A stretch of 64,000 bases of DNA from Paucimonas lemoignei (GCF_004342585.1 NZ_SLZQ01000007.1:1-64000); one strand, 5' to 3'. Positions 26,183 to 35,798 are shown, counted from the first letter of the stretch. The notes: generated by a model from the sequence alone, not told the origin. A program made the numbers and translations.

Positions 26183-26893
26183 ATGAAGACAGGCTTTACA
26201 CTTTCCCTTTCCCGTATGCTGGCCACCGCCGCCATGGCAGTCAGCGCCTTTTCCGCCCAGGCTGCCTGCCTGGACAATGTCGTGCTGGTGCATGGTAATA
26301 CGGCGTCGCCATCGAGCTGGAACAACACTGTTTCCACACTCAAGTCACGCGGCTATACCGATAGCCAGCTGTACCGTCCGAACTGGGGTTCCAAGACTTG
26401 CGCAGCTTGTAATTCGCATGACACGACCAATACCAATGTCGTCAAATCCTCGCTGCAATCGGCGCTGGCGGCGTCCTGCACCGGCAAGATCGACGTCATC
26501 GGCCACTCCATGGGCGTGACCCTGGCGATGAAAGCCATCAACGAGCTGGGTTACTCCGGCAAGGTCAATACCTTCGTCGGTGTGGCGGGTGCACAGCATG
26601 GCCTCAATTCCTGCGGCGTGTATCCATACAATGTCGTGTCGTCGACTTGCGGTTCGGCCGGCCTGTCGATCGACAGCCCGCTGATCAAGTCGGTCAAGGG
26701 CAAGCGCTATGGCGCCAAGATGTATTCCATCAAGAGCTGGATCGATGAAGTCGTTTGCGTTGGCAGCTGCTATGTCTGGGGCGCGCATACCAGCAACATC
26801 GACTCGCAGAACGCCACCTATGACTATGCACTGGGCCACTTCGGCCTGCAAACCGGCACCACCAGCAAGCAAGCTGATTTGCTGATGAACTGA
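26183..26893 (+). CDS. Secreted triacylglycerol lipase/esterase (LipA-type, small)
   Basis: 236 residues. Signal peptide 1-28 ends AQA-ACL; the mature protein starts NVVLVHGNTASPSSW, the oxyanion region of small Bacillus/Streptomyces-type lipases. GHSMG (107-111) holds nucleophile Ser109. Several cysteines (CAAC, SCGVY, SSTCGS, VCVGSC) suggest disulfides in the exported enzyme. It likely hydrolyses short or medium acyl esters outside the cell. AGGAGA precedes the ATG, and a terminator follows, so it is transcribed alone. Confidence 0.85.
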   Translation: MKTGFTLSLSRMLATAAMAVSAFSAQAACLDNVVLVHGNTASPSSWNNTVSTLKSRGYTDSQLYRPNWGSKTCAACNSHDTTNTNVVKSSLQSALAASCTGKIDVIGHSMGVTLAMKAINELGYSGKVNTFVGVAGAQHGLNSCGVYPYNVVSSTCGSAGLSIDSPLIKSVKGKRYGAKMYSIKSWIDEVVCVGSCYVWGAHTSNIDSQNATYDYALGHFGLQTGTTSKQADLLMN

Positions 26894-26940
26894 TGCTCAC
26901 GGGCCGTCCCTGGGGCGGCGTTATCCTGAAATGGAAATAA

Positions 26941-26968
26941 AAAGCCCTGCGATAGTGCAGGGCTTTTT
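26941..26968. terminator. Bidirectional terminator between the lipase and the GGDEF-EAL gene
   Basis: AAAGCCCTGC (26941-26950) pairs with GCAGGGCTTT (26957-26966) around GATAGT. A-runs upstream and T-runs downstream make it work in both directions for the converging genes. Confidence 0.88.
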
Positions 26969-27057
26969 CATTGGATGGCTGACGCGAGATAACGGCGGTA
27001 AGTGCATGACGATAACTACGCGGCTACGCGGCAATCACTGCAGCATTTCTAAGAGCT

Positions 27058-29418
27058 TCAGGCCGCGCAGTCGCCGTAGCGGCACGGCACCGGTTTGCCG
27101 ATGCCGTAGCCCTGGGCGAAATCTACCTTCAAGGCAGCCAGGCGAGCACGGATATCATCGTTTTCCACGAACTCGGCAATGGTGCGCAAGCCCATGGTGT
27201 GGCCGATATGGTTGATCGCTTCGACCATCGCGGCGTCGGCGGCATCGGTCAGCATATCCTTGACGAAGCTGCCGTCGATTTTCAGGTAATCCACCGGCAG
27301 ATGCTTGAGATAGGCAAAGGACGACATGCCGCTGCCGAAATCGTCCAGGGCAAATTTGCAGCCGGCTGCGCGCAATTCATTGATAAGGGTAATGGCTTGC
27401 GTCAGATTGCCGATGGCGACCGTCTCGGTAATTTCGAAACAGATTTTGCTCGTCGGGATATCGTGCGCTGCCATCTCGCGCAGGATGAAAGACAGGAATT
27501 CAGGGTCCGATACCGATGCGCCCGAAAGGTTGATGGCGCACAGCTCCAGTTGTTCCGCCACATCCGGGCTCAGATTGTGGAAGTTCGCAAAAGCGCTGGA
27601 AATTACCCAGCGGTCGATGGCAGGCATCAGGCCGAAGCGCTCGGCGGCCGGCATAAACGCGCCCGGCGGCACCAGCTTGCCTTCCTCGTCGCGCAGCCGC
27701 AGCAGCAATTCGAAATGCGCTCCGGTATTGGGCGCAGCTTCATCCAGGGGCACGATTTTCTGGCAATACAGTTGCAAGCGGTTTTCCTGCAGCGCTTGCT
27801 GCAGCCTGCTGACCCAGTGCATTTCTCCCTGACGAATGGTGATGTCGCGGTCTTCGCGATTGCCGACGTGGACGCGGTTGCGGCCATGTTCCTTGGCGAT
27901 GTAGCAGGCGGTATCGGCGGCGGAGAGAATGTCCGACACGCTCATGTCGCTGCCACCGAAATTGATCACGCCCAGCGACAGGCTCACGGTAAAGGTGGTG
28001 TCTTGCCAGACGAAGCGGAAATCGCTGACGGTCTCGCGCAGGGTTTCGGCGATTCTGGCCGCAGGCTCGGGAGGGCAGTTCTCCAGCAGCACGCCGAACT
28101 CGTCGCCGCCAAAGCGCGCCAGGGTATCGCCGGAGCGCAGCCTGCCTTGCAACAGGCCAGCCAGCGTACGTAACAATTCATCGCCGGCGACATGGCCGCA
28201 AGTATCGTTGACGACCTTGAACTGGTCCAGGTCCATGTAGATGAAGGCATGGTTCCGCCCTTCGTTTGACGCGGTTTTGACTGCCTGGTGCAAGCGGTTT
28301 TCGAATTCGCGGCGGTTGACCAGCCCGGTCAGGTCATCATGGGTAGCCTGGTAAGACAATTGCGCGGCAATCTGGCGCGAGCGGCTCACGTCATGAAAGG
28401 CCAGCACCACGCCGCTGATATGGCCGGCGGCATCGCGGATGGGCGCCGCGGTTTCCTCGATGGCGTATTCCTTGCCGTCCTTGCTCAGCAAGACGGCATC
28501 GCCCTGCAAGCTGACTGTGGCACCGCTGGCTCCGCTATCGAGCACGCGCTGCACCGGATCTGCCAGCGGGCTGCGGCTGGCTTCGGCAACGACGTGGAAG
28601 ACTTCGCCCAGGCTGCGGCCATGCGCTTCCAGGTTGGTCCAGCCGGTCAGCTGCTCGGCAACGGGATTGAGGTATTCCACTCGCCCGGCCACGTCGGTAG
28701 TAATGACGCCGTCGGCAATCGATTGCAGGGTGACGGTGACGCGTTCCTTTTCAGCCTTCAGCGCGGCAGTGCGGTTGGCGATGCGCTGTTCGAGGACGCG
28801 ATTGGCGTGTTCCAGCTGGGACTGTGCTTCGTCGCGCTCGCGGCGCATGCGGATGACCGAAATGCCATGCGACAGGTCGCTCGCCACTTCGCTGAGCAGT
28901 TCCACTTCCTGCGGGTCGAAGCGGTTCGGCTCGGCCGAGTAAAAGCCGATGGCGCCGATGGCCTTGCCTTCCACGATCAGGGGCAAGCCCAGCAGCGATT
29001 TGTAGTTGTAGATCCTGGTGGCGTCCCGCCATGCCGCCATGAAGACAGGGGATTCCTCCACATTGCGGATGATGGCAGGCTGACCGGTGCGGATGGCGCG
29101 GCCGAATACGCCCTGGCCCTGCGGGCTGTCGGCCGACCATGACACTCGATCGATGCCGAGATTGTTTTCCAAAAATCCGACCCTGGCCATCGGCTTGACA
29201 GTCTTGAATTCGTCGTCGATGGCATAGCCGACCCAGGAATGGGTATAGCCGCCTGCCGTGACCATGGTCCGGCAGATTTCATCAAGCAAGGCTTGTTCGT
29301 CGGTCGCACGAATGACTACCCGGCTGCAAGCGCTCAGCGTTCGCAATACACGAACATGGCGCGCACTAAACTCCTGATTCGTCTTTGCGCCGATCTCTGT
29401 GATCAGACTGGTCTTCAT
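27058..29418 (-). CDS. GAF-PAS-GGDEF-EAL cyclic-di-GMP turnover protein
   Basis: 786 residues without membrane segments. Domain order: GAF (about 35-190), a short coiled coil (195-228), PAS (228-348), GGDEF (353-515) and EAL (535-780). GGDEF at 437-441 is intact, and the inhibitory RxxD site R428-D431 is at the canonical distance, so diguanylate cyclase activity with product feedback is expected. In the phosphodiesterase domain the signature reads E570-L-L instead of EAL, but Glu570, Asn630, Glu662, Asp692/Asp693, Lys713, Glu749 and Gln769 are all present, so hydrolysis is also plausible. GAF and PAS suggest control by a small ligand or redox signal. Confidence 0.92.
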   Translation of the reverse strand: MKTSLITEIGAKTNQEFSARHVRVLRTLSACSRVVIRATDEQALLDEICRTMVTAGGYTHSWVGYAIDDEFKTVKPMARVGFLENNLGIDRVSWSADSPQGQGVFGRAIRTGQPAIIRNVEESPVFMAAWRDATRIYNYKSLLGLPLIVEGKAIGAIGFYSAEPNRFDPQEVELLSEVASDLSHGISVIRMRRERDEAQSQLEHANRVLEQRIANRTAALKAEKERVTVTLQSIADGVITTDVAGRVEYLNPVAEQLTGWTNLEAHGRSLGEVFHVVAEASRSPLADPVQRVLDSGASGATVSLQGDAVLLSKDGKEYAIEETAAPIRDAAGHISGVVLAFHDVSRSRQIAAQLSYQATHDDLTGLVNRREFENRLHQAVKTASNEGRNHAFIYMDLDQFKVVNDTCGHVAGDELLRTLAGLLQGRLRSGDTLARFGGDEFGVLLENCPPEPAARIAETLRETVSDFRFVWQDTTFTVSLSLGVINFGGSDMSVSDILSAADTACYIAKEHGRNRVHVGNREDRDITIRQGEMHWVSRLQQALQENRLQLYCQKIVPLDEAAPNTGAHFELLLRLRDEEGKLVPPGAFMPAAERFGLMPAIDRWVISSAFANFHNLSPDVAEQLELCAINLSGASVSDPEFLSFILREMAAHDIPTSKICFEITETVAIGNLTQAITLINELRAAGCKFALDDFGSGMSSFAYLKHLPVDYLKIDGSFVKDMLTDAADAAMVEAINHIGHTMGLRTIAEFVENDDIRARLAALKVDFAQGYGIGKPVPCRYGDCAA

Positions 29419-29736
29419 TATTAATTGTTATACAAGGTAAATTTTAGGCTATTACAAAACTGTGCTTGTGAGAAGCATAAATACTCCTATTTCCCCTCTT
29501 GCATTGTTGAAACACAACACAAATCTCTGCATTCGAGGAGCCGAGACTAGTAGCCTTGATGACTATGTGTTTATTTGCGAGCTGTATATTAGCTATGTGA
29601 TGCGGGCCTTGGCGCCATGAAATGGAGATGGTTTTTCTATCGGAGTGCTAGCTGATGGAGCATCAAAAGAATGAAGATGGCACCAAATTCACAAAGAATC
29701 GCATGGGATAATGTCTGATAATAATTTCCAATCCTC
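29419..29736. other. Divergent intergenic region between the GGDEF-EAL gene and dacB
   Basis: These 318 bases are AT-rich and must contain promoters for both divergent genes. I found no convincing palindrome, riboswitch-like fold or small gene. The ribosome site for dacB is unclear, which leaves its exact start open. Confidence 0.45.
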
Positions 29737-31173
29737 TTGTGCCATCACACCGTGTTTAACTCATCAAGAACCATTCATATTGTTGCGATCTGGTTTTGCT
29801 TGACTTTCATGACCGTTGCCGGTGCCGCGACATTGCCGGCGACGGTGACGCAAGCGCTTCAGCGTGCCGGTATTCCGCTGCAGGCTGCCGGTGTGCACGT
29901 GCAGGAAGCGGGTGGCGAAAGAATGCTGGCCGAACTCAACCCGGCGACTCCCTTCAACCCGGCTTCCACCATGAAGCTGGTGACAACCGGTGCGGCACTC
30001 GACTTGCTGGGGCCGGCCTTCGCCTGGAAAACCGAGGCGTATGCCCGCGGCACGATGGAAGGCGATGTCCTGCAGGGTGACCTCGTCATCAAGGGCGGCG
30101 GCGATCCCAAGCTGACGGTGGAAGGGTTGTGGATGTTCCTGCGCGAGATCCGCGCACGCGGCATCCGCGAAATCCGCGGCAACCTGGTGCTCGATCGCAG
30201 CCTGTTTGCTCCCGAGGGGCACGATCCCGCTTCGTTCGATGGCGACCCCTCGCGTCCCTACAATGCCGGGCCGGATGCGCTGCTGTTCAATTACAAGACG
30301 CTGACCCTGCGTTTTATGCCCAATCCCGCTCAAGGTAAGGTTGCGCTCGCTGTCGAGCCGCCCTTCACCGATTTTCATGTCATCGGACCCAGGCTCGGTA
30401 ATGGCGATTGCGGCGAGTGGCGCAAGAACCTGGCGATGTCGCAAGACGCTTATGTGCTCGACATCGCCGGTGCGTATCCGGCATCTTGCGGCGAGCGCGT
30501 CCTGCAAGTGCTGGCCTGGAATATGAGCTCGGCGCGCTATTTCGAAATCGTTTTCCGCAGGTTGTGGAGCGACCTTGGCGGTTCACTGGCGGGAGTCGTG
30601 ACCGAAGGCGGCGTGCGGCCGGATGCCTGGCTGCTGGCGCAACGCGATTCGGTGAGCCTGGCCGAAGTGGTCCGCGATATCAACAAGTTCAGCAACAATG
30701 TCATGGCGCGCCAGCTACTGCTTACACTGGCGGCGCGCTATACCGGGCAGGCCGCCACCGTCGCGGGCGGCGCCGAAGTGATCAAGACATGGGTGGCTTC
30801 GCGCGGCATCGCCATGCCGGAACTGGTGCTCGACAATGGCTCTGGCCTGTCGCGCGAGGGACGTGTTTCGGCGGGCGGCCTGGGGCGCCTGCTGCAGGCG
30901 GCGTTCCGTGCGCCGACCATGCCCGAATTCGTCGCCTCGCTGCCGCTGGTCGGGCAGGACGGCACCATGCGCAAGCGCCTCAACGGCGACACGGTGGCGG
31001 GCAATGCCCATATCAAGACCGGCTACCTGAATGAGGCACGCGCCATTGCCGGTTATGTCCAGGCAGCGTCCGGCAAGCGCTATGTCGTCGTCTTTCTGGT
31101 GAATCATGCGAATGCCGGGCGCGCATCTGAAGCACAAGACCAGCTGCTGAAGTGGGTCTATGAAAACGGTTGA
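29737..31173 (+). CDS. dacB: D-alanyl-D-alanine carboxypeptidase/endopeptidase (PBP4)
   Basis: Up to 478 residues. This periplasmic class C penicillin-binding protein trims or cleaves peptidoglycan cross-links. The three active-site motifs are present: S77-T-M-K80, SNN (in NKFSNNVMA) and KTG (HIKTGYLNEA). A signal peptide ends near residue 31 (VAGA-ATL). The start is uncertain: TTG 29737 and GTG 29752 are both in frame and neither has a good ribosome site, but both keep the signal peptide. The gene faces the same way as the YjgN/M48 pair downstream. Confidence 0.92.
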   Translation: MCHHTVFNSSRTIHIVAIWFCLTFMTVAGAATLPATVTQALQRAGIPLQAAGVHVQEAGGERMLAELNPATPFNPASTMKLVTTGAALDLLGPAFAWKTEAYARGTMEGDVLQGDLVIKGGGDPKLTVEGLWMFLREIRARGIREIRGNLVLDRSLFAPEGHDPASFDGDPSRPYNAGPDALLFNYKTLTLRFMPNPAQGKVALAVEPPFTDFHVIGPRLGNGDCGEWRKNLAMSQDAYVLDIAGAYPASCGERVLQVLAWNMSSARYFEIVFRRLWSDLGGSLAGVVTEGGVRPDAWLLAQRDSVSLAEVVRDINKFSNNVMARQLLLTLAARYTGQAATVAGGAEVIKTWVASRGIAMPELVLDNGSGLSREGRVSAGGLGRLLQAAFRAPTMPEFVASLPLVGQDGTMRKRLNGDTVAGNAHIKTGYLNEARAIAGYVQAASGKRYVVVFLVNHANAGRASEAQDQLLKWVYENG

Positions 31174-31341
31174 CGCGCTGCCGCAATGGCATGGCGATGT
31201 GTCGTTACAACAGTCGTTCCGGACAATTGCCTGATGCAGAAAAAACATTGATACTTCGGCAAATACGCACGTTGCCGTGAATTGGCTAGGGCGAGCATAC
31301 CAATAACAATAGGCAGGCCGCATGCCGCCTCCGGAGAATGC

Positions 31342-32601
31342 ATGACTGATACGAGCACGCTGCGACTCGAACCTGTGCCCGCACAACCCAATACGCCTGC
31401 CAACGCCAAAGCGGCGCCTTCCCTGACGGTCGCGCATGAACAGAACAGGTCCGGGCCGCACGAGGCAGCCGAGCCCGTTCCCTTGAATCCGCAGCGCTTC
31501 GAGTTCACCGGCAGCGGCGGGGAATACTTTCGCATCTGGGTAGTCAACCTGCTGCTAACCATCCTCACGCTGGGCGTATATTCGGCCTGGGCCAAGGTGC
31601 GCCGGCTGCAGTACTTCTATCGCAATACGCGTGTCGCCGGCGATATCTTCGATTACCACGGCAATCCGACAGCCATCCTGAAAGGGCGCATCCTGGCGCT
31701 GGTGCTGCTGGTGGCATATAAGCTGGCTTCTGAAATATCCATGATCGCCCTGGTGATCGTCGGTATTGTGCTGATGGGGATCATGCCTTGGCTGCTAGCG
31801 CGCGCATTCCGCTTCAAGCTGGCCAATTCCAGTTATCGCGGATTGCACTTCCGGTTTCATGGCACCGTGGCACAAGCTTATCGGATGCTGATTCTGTTTC
31901 CGATCATCCTGACCTTCATCGGCGTGTTCGCCTGGAGCGTGTTCACTTCCTTCGATTCGCATCCTCGGATCGGATTGATTCTGCTGGCTGTGCTGTTGCT
32001 GGTAGCCGTACTGATGGCAGGCGTGCCGCTGGCGCATTACCTGCTCAAGCGTTTTCAGCACGATAACGCGTACTATGGCCAGTCGCCGTTCTTCTTTCAT
32101 GCGACGGCGGGTTCCTTCTTCAAGATCTATGTCCAGGCGCTGTTGCTGGCCCTGGTCGGCGGCATTCCCGCCAGTATCTTCGGTTTTCTGACCGGCGACC
32201 TGTTCAACTATCTGGCGAAGACGCCATTCGGCTGGCTGTTCATCTTCCTCTACAGCGTGGCGAGTGCCTATGCGTCCAGCATGGTGCTGCGCGCCTTTGT
32301 CGAAAGCCGTATCCAGAACCTGGTGTGGAATAACACCGAATTGGCCGACGTCAGTTTCGAGAGCACCGTCAGCGCCCGCAATCTGTTGTGGATCCATGCT
32401 TCCAACCTGGCTTTGATCATGTTGACGGCCGGCCTGTACAAGCCGTTTGCCACCGTGCGCCTGGTGAAATACCGCCTCGCCAGCCTGGCCATCTTGCCGC
32501 ATGCCGGATTGGATGAGTTCTTTGCCGACCAGGCGGCCGATGGCGCCGGAGCGCTCGGCCAGGAAGCCGGTGAGTTTTTCGATATCGATATCGCACTATG
32601 A
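31342..32601 (+). CDS. yjgN: YjgN family membrane protein (DUF898)
   Basis: 419-residue polytopic inner-membrane protein of the DUF898/YjgN family, function unknown. After a Pro-rich cytoplasmic start, FRIWVVNLLLTILTLGVYSAWAKVRRLQYFYRNT is the family signature region, here roughly at residues 62-95, and a related segment recurs near the C-terminus (LLWIHASNLALIMLTAGLYKPFATVR). About seven hydrophobic spans. The ATG at 31342 is chosen because GGAG lies upstream. The stop overlaps the M48 peptidase start (ATGA), so the two products are probably functional partners. Confidence 0.85.
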   Translation: MTDTSTLRLEPVPAQPNTPANAKAAPSLTVAHEQNRSGPHEAAEPVPLNPQRFEFTGSGGEYFRIWVVNLLLTILTLGVYSAWAKVRRLQYFYRNTRVAGDIFDYHGNPTAILKGRILALVLLVAYKLASEISMIALVIVGIVLMGIMPWLLARAFRFKLANSSYRGLHFRFHGTVAQAYRMLILFPIILTFIGVFAWSVFTSFDSHPRIGLILLAVLLLVAVLMAGVPLAHYLLKRFQHDNAYYGQSPFFFHATAGSFFKIYVQALLLALVGGIPASIFGFLTGDLFNYLAKTPFGWLFIFLYSVASAYASSMVLRAFVESRIQNLVWNNTELADVSFESTVSARNLLWIHASNLALIMLTAGLYKPFATVRLVKYRLASLAILPHAGLDEFFADQAADGAGALGQEAGEFFDIDIAL

Positions 32602-33683
32602 TCGACGCCATTTATTTCGACGGCCAGAGCTCCAGGCGCCAGCCGGTCACGCTAATCATGCACAAGCGCGTGGTTGCCATGCGCGGCGAGGGCATCAAGC
32701 AAAGCCATCGCCTTTCCCGCCTGCGTTTGTCGGAACGCCTGGAGCATGTGCCCCGTATCCTGTACATGCCGGATGGCGGCAGCGTGCATGTCAGCGATCC
32801 GCGCCTGGACAAGATGCTGGCTGCAAACGGTTACCGCGAATCGCGCGTGGTGGGATGGCAGCGCAACTGGATGCTGTCGCTGCTGGCGCTGGTTGCCGTG
32901 GTGGCCTTGCTGCTGTCCGGTTATCAGTGGGGCTTGCCATGGGTGGCTGACCAGGTGGCATTGCACATGCCTGCTGCGCTGGAAAAGAAAATCGGCGACG
33001 GTCAGCTCAAGCTGCTCGACAAAAGCGTCATGGCGCCGAGCGAACTTGATCCGGTGGTGCAGGCGCGCCTGCAACGGTTGTTCGCCGACCTTAAACAGCC
33101 GCGCGGCGAGAAGACTGATTACCGTCTCGAGTTCCGGCGTAGCCATATCGGCCCGAATGCCTTTGCCGTGCCCAACGGGGTGATTGTCATGACGGACGAG
33201 CTGGTGAAGCTGGCGGAAAATGACCAGGCCGTGCTCGGCGTGCTCGGGCATGAACTGGGCCACTTGCAGCGTCGTCATTCGCTGCGCAGGCTGATGCAGG
33301 CGCTGGGGGTGAGTGTGCTGCTTAACGTGTGGGTGGGGGATGCGTCGAGCGTCGTCGCGACAGTGCCGACAGTCCTGCTCGATCAAAAATATTCGCGCGA
33401 TTTCGAGCGCGAAGCGGACCAGTATGCCATCGACATGATGCAGACGAATGGCATACCGCTGGAGCCCATGGCCGTCCTGTTTGAGAGGATGGAGAAATAT
33501 GCCAGCCGAAACGGGGAAGCATCGCATCGGCATGAGCAAGACGCGAAGGGCGAAGGGCGCAGGAGCAAGTCAAGGAAGGATGAAGAAGAGGAAGAGCCGG
33601 AGCCGCTGGACTACTTCAGTTCCCATCCGAGCGGCGGCGAGCGTGTCGCCAAGTTGCGGGCCGCGGATCGCGCCAAAAAATAA
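32598..33683 (+). CDS. Membrane-anchored M48 family zinc metallopeptidase
   Basis: 361 residues. A cytoplasmic N-terminal domain (1-90) precedes one membrane span at about 91-110, placing the peptidase domain in the periplasm. HELGH at 218-222 and a downstream FEREADQYA supply the zinc ligands. The C-terminal tail is highly charged (KSRKDEEEEEPEPLD), followed by SSHPSGGERV, which is typical of M48 proteins. It overlaps yjgN by 4 bases. Substrate unknown; a quality-control or protein-processing role in the envelope is inferred. Confidence 0.85.
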   Translation: MIDAIYFDGQSSRRQPVTLIMHKRVVAMRGEGIKQSHRLSRLRLSERLEHVPRILYMPDGGSVHVSDPRLDKMLAANGYRESRVVGWQRNWMLSLLALVAVVALLLSGYQWGLPWVADQVALHMPAALEKKIGDGQLKLLDKSVMAPSELDPVVQARLQRLFADLKQPRGEKTDYRLEFRRSHIGPNAFAVPNGVIVMTDELVKLAENDQAVLGVLGHELGHLQRRHSLRRLMQALGVSVLLNVWVGDASSVVATVPTVLLDQKYSRDFEREADQYAIDMMQTNGIPLEPMAVLFERMEKYASRNGEASHRHEQDAKGEGRRSKSRKDEEEEEPEPLDYFSSHPSGGERVAKLRAADRAKK

Positions 33684-33711
33684 TGCGCTGACTGGCGATC
33701 TCCGCTCCCGG

Positions 33712-34212
33712 TCAAACGATCAGCGGGCGGTCGGATAATTCATTGAGATTGTCGCCTTGTCCGGGGAAGTGCTGCTGCAGCAGGCGATTCAGCAAGTCCA
33801 GCGCCGCCAGCACGCTGGGCCCGTACTCACCATGCGAAAACCCTTCGGTCATGCGCCGGCAGATTTCCTTCCAGTCATTCGGTTGCAGCGCGCGGCCGCT
33901 GGCGCGGTCGGCGATGATTTCCACCTTATGGTCGGCCAGGTTGATGTAGACCAGCACGCCGCAGTTGTCTTCGGTATCCCAGACCCGGTAAAGCGTGAAC
34001 AATTCACGCGCGCGGGCACGCGAATGAGCGCCTTGCAGCATGTCGGTGATAGGCAGTGCGGGCTCGATGATCAGCCGGATTTCCGCGCGGTGCAGCTTCT
34101 CGCCTGAGGCGATCGCGGCCTGGATATCGTGCAGCGCCTGTGGAGGGAATGCCTTTTGCGCGGTTACGCGAGTCGTCAACACATGCCGGAAAAAGCGGGA
34201 TAGCTTATTCAT
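33712..34212 (-). CDS. TPM-domain protein (membrane-associated, YgcG relative)
   Basis: 166 residues with a TPM-type fold: AIASGEKLHRAEIRLIIEPAL, RARELFTLYRVWDTEDNCGVLVYINLADHKVEIIAD and the later GYEYGPSVL-like segment (GEYGPSVLAAL). It lacks the signal peptide and Gly-rich tail of its neighbour. The start overlaps the upstream gene's stop (TAATG at 34212). Third gene of the lemA-TPM-TPM operon. Some TPM proteins are periplasmic phosphatases or photosystem repair factors; the bacterial role here is unknown. Confidence 0.8.
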   Translation of the reverse strand: MNKLSRFFRHVLTTRVTAQKAFPPQALHDIQAAIASGEKLHRAEIRLIIEPALPITDMLQGAHSRARARELFTLYRVWDTEDNCGVLVYINLADHKVEIIADRASGRALQPNDWKEICRRMTEGFSHGEYGPSVLAALDLLNRLLQQHFPGQGDNLNELSDRPLIV

Positions 34213-35012
34213 TACCAGTCTCCCGAAGCGCCGCCGCCGTCAAAGCCACCGCCACCGCCACTGAAACCGCCGCCGAAGCCGCCTCCACCTCCACCACCAC
34301 CGCCGAAATCGCCCCAGCCACCCCGGCCGATATGGCTGCCGAGGATGACGCCGGCAGCTTGACCCCAGCCATTGCGGCTGAACCGGCGGCGCGACGAACG
34401 TGCCCGCGACATCATCATGAACACCACGAACAGGAAAAACAGCATCGGCAGCCAGCCGCCGATGCTTTCGTCTTCCGCGACCTGATTTTGCGCATTTTGC
34501 GGCGAGGGAAATTTTTCCTGGTCGAGCAAAGTCGTGATCGCAGAAACGCCAGCCGTCAGCCCGCCATAGAAGTCATTCTGGCGGAAATGCGGCGCGATCA
34601 CGTCCTGCAGGATGCGCTTGGATTGCGCATCGGTGAGTACGCCCTGCACGCCGCGCCCGGCTTCGATGCGAAGGCGGCGCAACGCCGGCGGATTATCCTT
34701 GGCCACCAGCAGGATCACGCCATCGTCGACCCCTTTGCGCCCCAGCTTCCAGGCATCGGCTACCCGGATGCCATATTGCTCGATGGCTTCCGGCTCCGTC
34801 TTGCTGACGAGGAGTACCGCGATCTGGCTGCCGGTGCGTGCTTCGTAATCAGTGAGCACGTTTTCCAGCGCCTGCCGCTGCTGTGCGGTCAGCATGCCGG
34901 CGTTATCGGTGACATGCGCCGTCAGCGGCGGCACCGGAACAAAATTCTGGGCGCTGGCTGCCTGCGCCAGCCAGAACAGCAGCAGGGTAAGCAGATGGCG
35001 TGCTGACATCAT
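34212..35012 (-). CDS. TPM-domain exported membrane protein with glycine-rich tail (YgcG-like)
   Basis: 266 residues. Signal peptide 1-21 (ASA-QNF), TPM domain about 25-155 with VTDNAGMLTAQQRQALE at its start and RLRIEAGRGVQGVLTD later. A membrane span at about 186-201 is followed by a basic stretch and a long Gly/Phe tail made almost entirely of GGGG and GGF units. That tail is characteristic of YgcG proteins. It lies 39 bases downstream of lemA and overlaps the third gene by one base. Role probably in envelope maintenance. Confidence 0.85.
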   Translation of the reverse strand: MMSARHLLTLLLFWLAQAASAQNFVPVPPLTAHVTDNAGMLTAQQRQALENVLTDYEARTGSQIAVLLVSKTEPEAIEQYGIRVADAWKLGRKGVDDGVILLVAKDNPPALRRLRIEAGRGVQGVLTDAQSKRILQDVIAPHFRQNDFYGGLTAGVSAITTLLDQEKFPSPQNAQNQVAEDESIGGWLPMLFFLFVVFMMMSRARSSRRRFSRNGWGQAAGVILGSHIGRGGWGDFGGGGGGGGGFGGGFSGGGGGFDGGGASGDW

Positions 35013-35051
35013 GTGCAGACGTTTTTCGCTATCGTTAAGTGTGTTTCAGTC

Positions 35052-35654
35052 TTATTTCTTATCGTTGCCGAAGTCGACCTTGGGCGCCGTCGAAATCGCT
35101 TTTTCATTTTCGACCGTGAATGAGGGTTTGACTTCATAGTTGAAAATCATCGCCGTCAGATTGGTCGGGAAACTGCGCGCCAGGATGTTGTACTCCTGGA
35201 CGGCAACGATATAACGCTGGCGCGCCACGGTAATGCGGTTTTCCGTGCCTTCCAGTTGCGATTGCAGATCGCGGAACAAGCCATCGGCCTTGAGCTGGGG
35301 ATAGTTTTCCGCCACCGCCATCAGGCGCGACAAGGCAGAGGAGAGTTCGCCCTGCGCTTGCTGGAATTTGTTGAAGGCTTCCGGATTGTTCAGCACTTCT
35401 GGCGTCACCTGGATGCTGGTCGCTGCCGCACGCGCCCGCGTTACGGCTTCGAGGGTATCTTTTTCATGCGAGGCATAACCCTTGACGGTATTGACCAGGT
35501 TGGGCACCAGGTCGGCACGGCGCTGGTACTGGTTGACGACTTCAGCCCAGGCTGACTTGACAGCCTCATCCTTGGCCTGAAAGTCGTTGTAGCCGCAGGC
35601 GGAGAGCATGGAGGCCAGCAGGGCCATCAACAGGTAAGCGGACCATTTTTTCAT
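35052..35654 (-). CDS. lemA: LemA family lipoprotein
   Basis: 200 residues. The N-terminus carries a lipobox, MLSAC-GYN, so the protein should be a lipoprotein. The remainder is a helical LemA domain with NQYQRRADLVPNLVNTVKGYA and the conserved ILARSFPTNLTAMIFNY near the end. ATG 35654 has AAGGGG eight bases upstream and puts the signal peptide at the start; an ATG nine codons earlier is less likely. Leads the lemA-TPM-TPM operon, an arrangement common in Burkholderiales. Confidence 0.9.
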   Translation of the reverse strand: MKKWSAYLLMALLASMLSACGYNDFQAKDEAVKSAWAEVVNQYQRRADLVPNLVNTVKGYASHEKDTLEAVTRARAAATSIQVTPEVLNNPEAFNKFQQAQGELSSALSRLMAVAENYPQLKADGLFRDLQSQLEGTENRITVARQRYIVAVQEYNILARSFPTNLTAMIFNYEVKPSFTVENEKAISTAPKVDFGNDKK

Positions 35655-35798
35655 ATGGACATTCCCCTTGGAAAATGACATTGAATTAACGAAGCAGGAA
35701 ATAAATTAACATGGTTTGCCATTGTCCGGGACGGCCAGGCATCAGTTCCAGGCGTTACAATGTGTCGTTTGCATTGTTATTTTTCAAACGGACCTGCC

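Noticed and set aside
29737..29751. Shared TGTGCCATCAC at the starts of the dacB frame and the leader peptide at 48169
   Set aside because: An 11-base match is expected many times by chance in 64 kb, and the rest of the two regions does not align.
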